Source: Pseudonocardia thermophila
GTDB taxonomy: Bacteria; Actinomycetota; Actinomycetes; Mycobacteriales; Pseudonocardiaceae
Direction of reading: 5' to 3'
Length of the DNA stretch: 64,000 nt
Assembly (NCBI RefSeq): GCF_900142365.1
Contig: NZ_FRAP01000007.1
Location: forward strand, 62,001 to 126,000
Shown here: positions 58,249 through 64,000 of the stretch, piece by piece
Layout of the letters: each line of letters begins with the position of its first letter
How positions within the stretch are numbered: the first letter of the stretch is position 1
Translations under genes and position numbers: made by a program
Notes under the pieces: generated by a model
Seen by the model: only the letters and a program-made list of their open reading frames with translations
Databases searched by the model: none
What the model was told of the DNA's origin: nothing

Positions 58249-59433
58249 TCAGATCCAGTTCGGTGCGACCTCGGTGGCCCACAGCTCAAGGCTGCGCATC
58301 TGCACGTCGTGCGGAATCGGGCCCGAGTACTGCCACTGCAGCAGGTATTCCGGGTTGTGCTTGGTGACGAGCTTCTCCATCATCCGGTTGACGTCGTCGG
58401 GAGTGCCGACGAACTCGAAGCCGCGCTCGACCATCGTGTCGTAGTCGCCGGGGATGGTTCCGGTCTCGCCGGGGTTACGCATCACCTCGGCGAAGCCCAT
58501 CGGGGCGAACCACTGGGGGAAGACGAAACCGTTACCGCGCCTCGCCCAGTAGTGCGCCTCCTCGGCGTCGCGAGACACCAGGACGTCCCGGAAGATGCCG
58601 ACGCCTTCGCCGCGCTTGAGCTTGCCGCGCCCGGACGCCTCGGCTTCCTCCTGGTAGACGTCGAGCAGTCGGGAGATCACCTCGTCGTTGGTGTTCATCA
58701 CGATCGGGGAGATTCCCTCCCGAGCACAGAACCGGAAGGACTCCTCGCTGAAGCTGAACGGCTGGAAGACCTGGGGCCACGGCTTCTGGTACGGCTTCGG
58801 GGCGATACCGATCTCGACGATCTCGCCCTTTTCGTTCTGGCCGGTGCCGTACAGGTCCACGGCCTCGTGGCCGAAGTCGATACCCGGCGGAGGGACCTGC
58901 CAGTTCTCGGTCTTGAGGGAGAGCGTGCGCTGGCTCCACAGCGCCTTCATGATCTCCCAGTGCTCGAGAAAACGATTCCGGTTAGCGACGTCCCGCTCGG
59001 ACTTGTCGGAGAAGGTCGCGCCGACGTTGTAGGTCTGTCCCAGCACGTCGGCCCAGCGCTTCTGGTAGCCGCGGGCGATGCCGACGAACGCTCGACCACG
59101 GGTCATGTGGTCGAGCATCGCGATGTCCTCGGCCAGCCGGATCGGGTTCTGGAACGGCAGCACGTTCGCCATCTGCCCGACCATGATGTTCTTCGTCTGC
59201 ATCGCGACGTACAGGTCGAGCAGAATCGGGTTGTTCGACTCTTCGAAACCTTCGATGTGGAAGTGGTGCTCGGTGAAGCTTACGCCCCAGTAGCCCAGGT
59301 CGTCGGCTAGCTGCGCCTGCTTGGTCAGCTGGAACAGCATGTTCTGGTAGTTCTTGTCGTTGACCCCTGCGAAACCTTTTCGCAGCTGGTCGTAGCTACC
59401 GACCACCGGAAGGTAGAACAGGATGTCCTTCAC
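58249..59433 (-). CDS. Luciferase-like (LLM class) flavin-dependent monooxygenase
   Basis: A 394-residue bacterial-luciferase-family monooxygenase using reduced FMN and oxygen. Family elements are QLADDLGYWGVSFTEHHFHI (shown by WGVSFTEHHF), VGQMANVLPFQNPIRLAEDIA (shown by PFQNPIRLAED), MTRGRAFVGIARGYQ and the late VGTPDDVNRMMEKL. The GTG at 59433 has AGGAGGAG 7 bases before it. It is the first gene of the operon, with a flavin reductase two genes down. Possible reactions are Baeyer-Villiger oxidation or hydroxylation of an aliphatic or alicyclic substrate. Codon use looks slightly less GC-biased than neighbours. Confidence 0.9.
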   Translation of the reverse strand: MKDILFYLPVVGSYDQLRKGFAGVNDKNYQNMLFQLTKQAQLADDLGYWGVSFTEHHFHIEGFEESNNPILLDLYVAMQTKNIMVGQMANVLPFQNPIRLAEDIAMLDHMTRGRAFVGIARGYQKRWADVLGQTYNVGATFSDKSERDVANRNRFLEHWEIMKALWSQRTLSLKTENWQVPPPGIDFGHEAVDLYGTGQNEKGEIVEIGIAPKPYQKPWPQVFQPFSFSEESFRFCAREGISPIVMNTNDEVISRLLDVYQEEAEASGRGKLKRGEGVGIFRDVLVSRDAEEAHYWARRGNGFVFPQWFAPMGFAEVMRNPGETGTIPGDYDTMVERGFEFVGTPDDVNRMMEKLVTKHNPEYLLQWQYSGPIPHDVQMRSLELWATEVAPNWI

Positions 59434-59499
59434 GCGTGCTCTCCTCCTGTATCGCCGGGTCGCTGGCGCGCCGGATGTGACAAGGAATGTGGTGGCAGT

Positions 59500-59525
59500 C
59501 CGAATCCTCGGGATCTCGGATTCGG
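59500..59525. terminator. Hairpin in the monooxygenase leader
   Basis: CCGAATCC (59500-59507) and GGATTCGG (59518-59525) form a perfect 8-bp stem with a 10-base loop, located between a mini-ORF (59551-59598) and the monooxygenase start at 59433. The arrangement looks like an attenuator. No U run is evident, so an RNA-structural or protein-binding role is also possible. Confidence 0.45.
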
Positions 59526-59550
59526 TGCTAGAAGCGGCCGTTGCTGCGGA

Positions 59551-59598
59551 TCAGGTGTGTGCTTCGATACGGGATCCGCGGCGACGGATGGACGTCAT
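59551..59598 (-). CDS. Putative 15-residue leader peptide upstream of the monooxygenase
   Basis: ATG 59598 has an excellent GAAGGAG site 6-7 bases upstream and encodes MTSIRRRGSRIEAHT followed by TGA. It ends 25 bp before a perfect hairpin. The strong ribosome site on such a short frame suggests a translated leader, with three consecutive Arg codons as a possible stalling point. Could be chance; no homology is claimed. Confidence 0.45.
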   Translation of the reverse strand: MTSIRRRGSRIEAHT

Positions 59599-59709
59599 CG
59601 TTCACTCCTTCGTGTCGCGCAGTCCGATTGCAGCAGCGATCCCACTTCGGGATGGTCTGGCTCCGTGGGCCAGCTGCGACAGATGTTGCGACATTCGGCG
59701 CCAAGCGTG

Positions 59710-59728
59710 GTGTTTCAGGGTGAGACAC
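59710..59728. promoter_or_regulatory. Activator site 1 (TGTTTCA-GGG-TGAGACA)
   Basis: GTGTTTCA-GGG-TGAGACAC is an 8-bp inverted repeat with one mismatch. It shares TGTYTCA-N3-TGAGAC with the site at 59863-59877. Both are in the 514-bp gap between the monooxygenase operon and the divergent AcoR/MimR-like gene, which has a Fis-type HTH; they are its likely binding sites. Confidence 0.6.
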
Positions 59729-59862
59729 CCGGGGATCCGTTGTTCCAAGGTTTCCCCCACATGTGCTTGACAGTGGCCGCATGCTGGGCGAACGTGATCA
59801 TCGTGCGGTGGCGCGGTCGCGGCCGCGGAGCACTCGGGTCACGGCGGCGCGGAGGCCGAGGT

Positions 59863-59877
59863 GTCTCATTCTGAGAC
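59863..59877. promoter_or_regulatory. Activator site 2 (GTCTCA-TTC-TGAGAC)
   Basis: A perfect 6-bp inverted repeat with a 3-bp spacer, 71-85 bp upstream of the chosen regulator start (59948). It matches site 1 in core and spacing. Position suggests autoregulation. Outside the two sites, the hairpin and the mini-ORF, the rest of 59434-59947 shows nothing recognisable. Confidence 0.6.
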
Positions 59878-59947
59878 GCGATGCGTACCCGGCGTGATCC
59901 CTACGATGCAGGCCGTCACGCACGAAGCGAGTACAGAAGGGTCGGCG

Positions 59948-61774
59948 ATGAGGCCTACCTCTGCGACTGGTTCCGCGCATGGCACCCTCTTGACGCGTAC
60001 CGAGGTGGAGCGGCCCGGCAACCGGCGGCTGCGGCCCGTCATCGAGGCGTCGTGGCATCGGTCCTCGGCGTGCGGCCTCAGCCACGAGATGAAGGCCGAG
60101 CTGCCCTACACCGACGACTTCGACGACGACAGCCGACTGCTGCGGGCCGCCCGGCCGGTGCTCGACCGGTTGGAGACGTCGCTGTCCGGCACCTCGACGA
60201 GCGTCCTGCTCGCCGACGCCGAGGCGCGCATCCTCGAGCGCTGGGTCGGGGAGAAGTCGCTGCACGATGCGTTGGACCGGGCCCACGTGGCGCCGGGTTT
60301 CGGGTTCGCGGAGGAGTTCGCCGGTACGAACGGGGTCGGCACGGCGCTGGAGGACGCCGTCCCCGTGACGGTGCGCGGAGAAGAGCACTACGCCGACTTC
60401 CTGCGACACCTGGCCTGCGTCGGAGTGCCGATCCGCCACCCCACGACCGGTGCGGTCGAGGGGATCCTCGACATCTCGTGCTTGGCGGCGGAGTACAACC
60501 CGCTGATGCCACCCCTTATCCTGGAGGCGGTCCGGCACATCGAAACCCGGCTCACCCAGATGTCCTCGCAGTCCGAGGTGGCGCTGCTGGAGGCGTTCGC
60601 CCGCGCGTGCCGGCGCCATCGTGGGGCGGTCGTCGCGATCAGCCCCAACATGATCTTCACCAACCCGCCGGCCGTGAAGCACCTGATCCCCACCGACCAG
60701 GCGATCCTGTGGGATGCCGCCCGTACCACGGTGAGCTCTGGCAGGTCGGAAGCCACCGTCGATCTGGCCCGCGGCCGGTTCCGGATGCGGTGCACACCGG
60801 TGTCGATCGGCTCGGGCGAGCCCCGCGGTGTCGTGGTCCGGCTGGATCCGTGCGAGCGGTCGCACGAGTCCGTGGAGCGGTCCGGCACGGTCGCCGACAC
60901 CACCCCGCAGGCGCCCAAGCCCGGCCCGCCCGGTCACAGCGCGCAGTGGCGTCAGCTGCTCGAGCGCGTACGCCAGCTCGCCGACGGCACCGCGCCGGTG
61001 GCGTTCAGCGGCGAGCCGGGAACCGGGAAACATCGCCTGGCGCTGTACCTGCACGAGCTCGCCCCCATGCCCCGTGGCCTGCGCGTCTTCGACGCCTCGA
61101 CCTCGCCCGGGGAGACCGGCCAGGACGAGATGCTCGACCGCGCGGATGCGGCGCTCGCCTGCGGCGACACGGTCGTCATCCGGCGCATCGACGAGCTCGC
61201 CGAACGGCCGCTGGCCCGGTTGCGCGGGCTCGCGGTGAACGGATCCACGTCGGGACGTGCGCGTACCCCGGGGCGCCTGCTGGTCACGGCGCGGCGCGCG
61301 GGCGGTGACGACGCGCTCGAGTTCACGCTCGCCGCCTTCCCGCACCACCTGTGGGTTCCGCCGCTGCGGCGGCGATCCGAGGACGTCACCGACATCGTCC
61401 CGGCGCTGCTCGCAGACCTGGCGCCGGACCGCCGTATGCACTGCTCGCTGCCGGCGATGCAGACCCTGCTCGACCATCCCTGGCCGGGCAACGTCGCCGA
61501 ACTGCGCGACGCACTCGTCGCAGTGGTCGTCTCCGTCGGCGACGCCGCGCGCGAGATCCAGCCCCAGCACCTGCCCACCTGGGTGCTCAAACGAGCCGGA
61601 CGCCGTCGGTTGTCAGCCATCGAGGAGGCGCAGCGCAACCTCATCATCGAGACCCTCGCGAGCGTCGGAGGTAACCGCAGCGAAGCTGCGCGGATCCTCG
61701 GGATCGGCCGCGCCACCCTCTACCGAAGGATGCGCAGCCTGGGGATCGCCACCTCGCACCAGCTCGGCGCCTGA
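59948..61774 (+). CDS. AcoR/MimR-like GAF-Fis transcriptional activator
   Basis: A 608-residue regulator of the NtrC/AcoR-related type found in actinobacteria. The order is an N-terminal VIEASWHRSSACGL segment, a GAF-like sensor (~75-205, with FAGTNGVGTALEDAVPVTVRGEEHY, shown by GTNGVGTAL), a shortened AAA+ part with Walker A GEPGTGK (~355-361), a LWVPPLRRRSEDVTDIVPALL arginine-finger region (shown by PPLRRRSEDV), PWPGNVAEL, and a C-terminal Fis HTH (NRSEAARILGIGRATLYRRM, shown by RSEAARILGIG). The sigma-54-contacting GAFTGA loop is absent, as expected where sigma-54 is lacking. ATG 59948 is preferred over GTG 59861, which overlaps a binding site. Confidence 0.87.
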   Translation: MRPTSATGSAHGTLLTRTEVERPGNRRLRPVIEASWHRSSACGLSHEMKAELPYTDDFDDDSRLLRAARPVLDRLETSLSGTSTSVLLADAEARILERWVGEKSLHDALDRAHVAPGFGFAEEFAGTNGVGTALEDAVPVTVRGEEHYADFLRHLACVGVPIRHPTTGAVEGILDISCLAAEYNPLMPPLILEAVRHIETRLTQMSSQSEVALLEAFARACRRHRGAVVAISPNMIFTNPPAVKHLIPTDQAILWDAARTTVSSGRSEATVDLARGRFRMRCTPVSIGSGEPRGVVVRLDPCERSHESVERSGTVADTTPQAPKPGPPGHSAQWRQLLERVRQLADGTAPVAFSGEPGTGKHRLALYLHELAPMPRGLRVFDASTSPGETGQDEMLDRADAALACGDTVVIRRIDELAERPLARLRGLAVNGSTSGRARTPGRLLVTARRAGGDDALEFTLAAFPHHLWVPPLRRRSEDVTDIVPALLADLAPDRRMHCSLPAMQTLLDHPWPGNVAELRDALVAVVVSVGDAAREIQPQHLPTWVLKRAGRRRLSAIEEAQRNLIIETLASVGGNRSEAARILGIGRATLYRRMRSLGIATSHQLGA

Positions 61775-61832
61775 CGACGCGCCACGCTGGCCGAGTTCTC
61801 CGGTTCGGCCCACGGATGTCGGTGGAGCCGGC

Positions 61833-61838
61833 TAGCGT
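61833..61838 (+). promoter_or_regulatory. TAGCGT -10 box of a leaderless promoter
   Basis: TAGCGT lies 7 bases before ATG 61846, the same arrangement as before the PucR-type gene. It implies transcription starting at the ATG of the DUF222/HNH gene. No good -35 is visible. Confidence 0.5.
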
Positions 61839-61845
61839 CGAACCC

Positions 61846-63324
61846 ATGTTCGACAGCAGCGAAGCCGGTGGAGTCCAGCTCGACGTCCCCGGGCCCGACG
61901 ACACGTCGTACGAGCCCTGGGGGCCCGATGGGCCATGGGACGACGAGTGGGGTCCCGACGGGCTACCCGCCGACCCCCAGCTGAACCTCGCGACGGCCCC
62001 CGCTTCGTTCGCGCTGGCGATGGAGCTCGTGTTCAGCAAGCGACCGCTCGACGAGGTGGACGACGCCGGAGTGCTCGCCACAGCCGGCGCCTGGCGGCGG
62101 ATGGCCGGATGGGCGCTGTCCGGGTACGCGCGGGCGCTGGCCGAGTTCGCCCGCCGCCGCTCGGGCGATCCCGTGCAGACCCGGTACGCGGCCGACGAGA
62201 TCGCCGCCGAGCTGAAGCTGACCCGCGGCGTCGCACGGCGGGAACTGGACCGGGCCACCGCGCTCGATCAGCACCTCCGGCCGACCCGCGACCTGTGGGA
62301 GAAGGGCGAGCTCGACGAGCAGCGCGTCGCCGCGATCGCCGACCGGGTGCGGGACCTGCCCGTCGAGGTCGCCACCCGCGTCCAGGAGATCGTGCTGCCG
62401 AAGGCCCCGGCGCAGACCATCGGGCAGCTGCGGGCCGCGATGCAGCGGGCGATCATCGCCGTCGACCCGGAGGGCGCCGAGGAGCGGCACCGAGAGGCGC
62501 ACGCCAAGCGCAGCGTGCGGATGTACCCCGACGCAGACGGGATGGCGACGCTGACCGCGTCGATGTCCGCGCCCGACGCCGTCGCTTGCGACGAGCGGCT
62601 CACCGCGCTGGCCCGTGGGCTCGGCGCCGACGATCCTCGTTCGATGGGCGCCCGCCGCGCTGATCTGCTCGTCGGGTTGATCACCGGGCGAGTCTTCGCC
62701 GGGGAGCTGGTCTCCGGACCGGCGGAGGGCGGCGGACCCGCGGAGGGCGTGTCCGGTGCTGCACCGTGCGGCTCCGGTGTGCAGATCGTGCGCCCGGCCG
62801 CCCCGGACAAGGCGTCCGTGCACGTCGTCGTCGATCTCGAGACCCTCCGCGGCGAGGCGAACCGGCCCGCCGAATTGGCCGGGTACGGGCCGATCACCGC
62901 GACACAGGCACGACAGATCGCCGCGGACGCCGTGTGGCGGCGGCTCGTCACAGACCCGCTCTCCGGGGTGGCGCTCGATCTCGGCCGCACCACCTACCGG
63001 CCGCCGGTGGGCCTGGCCGACCTGGTCCGGGCCCGCGACGGGGTCTGCCGGTTCCCCGGCTGCCGCCGCCGTGCGTCGGCGTGCGAGCTCGACCACGTGG
63101 TGCCATACCCTGCGGGGCCCACGGCGGAGCGAAACGTCGTGCTGGAGTGCATGCACCACCATCACCTCAAGCACGACTCGGACTGGCGCCTCGAGCCGCT
63201 TCCCGACGGTGGGGTGCAGTGGACCTCACCCACGGGCGCGGTCTACCGGACGTATCCCTGGGACCATCGGCCGCTGACCGGTCGTGGATCCGCGACGGCG
63301 GACGGTGATCCATCCCCGCCCTGA
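61846..63324 (+). CDS. DUF222 / HNH endonuclease-domain protein
   Basis: A 492-residue protein of the DUF222-HNH type, abundant in actinobacteria (13E12-like). An acidic N-terminal region is followed by the helical DUF222 domain (~60-330, with YAADEIAAELKLTRGVARRE, shown by EIAAELKLT, and ALDQHLRPTRDLWEKGELD). A C-terminal HNH domain carries CRFPGCRRRASACELDHVVP (shown by CRFPGC and ELDHV), the Asn in ERNVVLEC and the final His in MHHHHLKHDSDW. Often present in many copies with mobile-like spread; function unproven. ATG 61846 was chosen because of the leaderless promoter; ATG 61816 is an alternative. Confidence 0.85.
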   Translation: MFDSSEAGGVQLDVPGPDDTSYEPWGPDGPWDDEWGPDGLPADPQLNLATAPASFALAMELVFSKRPLDEVDDAGVLATAGAWRRMAGWALSGYARALAEFARRRSGDPVQTRYAADEIAAELKLTRGVARRELDRATALDQHLRPTRDLWEKGELDEQRVAAIADRVRDLPVEVATRVQEIVLPKAPAQTIGQLRAAMQRAIIAVDPEGAEERHREAHAKRSVRMYPDADGMATLTASMSAPDAVACDERLTALARGLGADDPRSMGARRADLLVGLITGRVFAGELVSGPAEGGGPAEGVSGAAPCGSGVQIVRPAAPDKASVHVVVDLETLRGEANRPAELAGYGPITATQARQIAADAVWRRLVTDPLSGVALDLGRTTYRPPVGLADLVRARDGVCRFPGCRRRASACELDHVVPYPAGPTAERNVVLECMHHHHLKHDSDWRLEPLPDGGVQWTSPTGAVYRTYPWDHRPLTGRGSATADGDPSPP

Positions 63325-63327
63325 GGG

Positions 63328-63900
63328 TCACTCCTCCGGCGGCACGACACCGAACACGGACAGCTGGGTGGCGATCGAGTCGTACCAGCCGAGGAGCACC
63401 ACCAGCTCGAGCACACCGCGCTTACCGATGACCGCGGTGGCCGCGGCGAACTCGTCGTCGTCGAGCGTCTTGCGATCGAGCAGCGCGAGCGTGGCGTCGA
63501 AGACGGCGCGTTCCTCGTCGGAGGTGAACGCCGGAGGGGTGCGGGTCGCGAGACCTTCGATCTCCTCGTCGCTGAGCCCGGCCGCACGTCCCGCCTTGCG
63601 GTGTGCGTACAGCTCGAACGGGCTCTGCCGGTGGAAAGCCAGGAGCAGGATCGCGATCTCCCGCGACCGCGGGGAGAGGCTCAGGTCGAACCGCAGCGCC
63701 CCACCGAAGCGCTCCAGGCCACGGGCGAGTCTTGGGCTGAGCAGCCACGCGTTCGGTGGGCCGATGAGGCCGCCCTCGGGGTGCACCAGAGAGAACGCCG
63801 CCTCGGGTGCGGCGCGGCGACCGCCGGTGAACGCCTCGTAGATCTCCTTCTGCTCGGGCGTCATCTCGTCCGGCATGATGCGGGCCAGGCGTGTGGTCAT
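63328..63900 (-). CDS. Carboxymuconolactone-decarboxylase-family protein
   Basis: A 190-residue helical CMD/AhpD-like protein of the type found beside amidohydrolases and monooxygenases. Elements include RIMPDEMTPEQKEIYEAFTGG (start, shown by MTPEQKEIYEA), LSPRSREIAILLLAFH, FELYAHRKAGRAAGLSDEEI (shown by YAHRKAGRAAGLS) and VLELVVLLGWY. There is no AhpD CxxC. ATG 63900 overlaps the stop of the upstream amidohydrolase-like gene, so the two are coupled and probably act in sequence. Confidence 0.85.
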   Translation of the reverse strand: MTTRLARIMPDEMTPEQKEIYEAFTGGRRAAPEAAFSLVHPEGGLIGPPNAWLLSPRLARGLERFGGALRFDLSLSPRSREIAILLLAFHRQSPFELYAHRKAGRAAGLSDEEIEGLATRTPPAFTSDEERAVFDATLALLDRKTLDDDEFAAATAVIGKRGVLELVVLLGWYDSIATQLSVFGVVPPEE

Positions 63901-64000
63901 GGGGAATCCACTCCGATTCCGAGGAAGCGCCGTGGGTTCACGGCGAGCATGCGATGGACGGACGCGCGATCCACACCGAGGTAGACGAGCTGCTCGGCGA
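63897..64000 (-). CDS. C-terminal end of an amidohydrolase-like protein, truncated by window
   Basis: Only the last ~33 residues are visible, ending ASVHRMLAVNPRRFLGIGVD before the stop at 63897-63899. The pattern of a short helix followed by NPRRFLG is the usual end of amidohydrolase-2 or phosphotriesterase-like TIM barrels. It overlaps the CMD-family gene start. The start lies outside the window, so the family is only probable. Confidence 0.6.
   Translation of the reverse strand, partial: AEQLVYLGVDRASVHRMLAVNPRRFLGIGVDSP

Noticed and set aside
1..64000. tRNA, rRNA, transposase, integrase or attachment sites
   Set aside because: None recognised anywhere in the window; the HNH/DUF222 gene alone is not evidence of a mobile element.

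Overview
The window comes from a very GC-rich actinomycete, most likely Pseudonocardia or a close relative. The grounds are strong G/C third-position bias, many GTG starts, tightly overlapping genes, an AfsR-type regulator, bacterial Ku with a LigD-type polymerase, a DUF222/HNH protein, and -10 boxes of the type TAGCGT. The genus is inferred from general character, not from a search. There are no rRNA or tRNA genes, no CRISPR array and no intact mobile element.

Layout. 1-9.4 kb: an AfsR/SARP-like regulator cut by the window edge, three small genes, a 22-bp-phased palindromic repeat array, a methyltransferase, a chimeric amidohydrolase/multicopper-oxidase pseudogene and a polar amino-acid ABC importer. 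9.6-18 kb: Hsp20, LigD-type phosphoesterase/polymerase, cytochrome oxidase subunit I, a DUF1345 membrane protein, a TIM-barrel protein with a divergent TetR regulator, a decayed kinase gene with a second copy of the 22-bp repeat, and Ku. 18-32 kb: a divergent one-carbon locus under an IclR regulator. 32-39 kb: a dipeptide/nickel-type ABC importer and a PfkB-family kinase. 39.5-45.3 kb: PucR and LysR regulators, then an amidohydrolase, an NHL-repeat protein and a MetE-like protein. 45.3-52.3 kb: an alpha/beta hydrolase divergent from an eight-gene overlapping catabolic operon ending in a GntR regulator, plus a duplicated-domain protein. 52.4-61.8 kb: a seven-gene flavin-monooxygenase operon divergent from an AcoR/MimR-like activator. 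61.8-64 kb: DUF222/HNH protein, a carboxymuconolactone-decarboxylase-like gene and the end of an amidohydrolase-like gene.

The most interesting system is at 18-32 kb. One strand carries IclR, a corrinoid protein, a pterin-binding methyltransferase, a RACo-like corrinoid reactivator and DUF1638. The other carries an MttB-family methyltransferase without pyrrolysine, a dimethylglycine-oxidase-like flavoprotein, ETF beta and alpha, a MetF-like protein and formate-tetrahydrofolate ligase. A cyclodeaminase-like gene converges on the last. Together these could strip a methyl group from a quaternary amine (glycine betaine is the simplest guess) onto corrinoid and then tetrahydrofolate, oxidise it to formate with ATP gain, and oxidise the remaining N-methyl groups through ETF. 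Corrinoid methyl transfer of this sort is best known from anaerobes.

The second system is the flavin-monooxygenase operon. Alcohol dehydrogenase, luciferase-like monooxygenase, flavin reductase, MBL-fold hydrolase and acyl-CoA ligase would fit alcohol to ketone to lactone to hydroxyacid to CoA ester. It also encodes a RibBA-like protein whose catalytic motifs are altered and a small zinc-ribbon protein with a histidine-rich tail.
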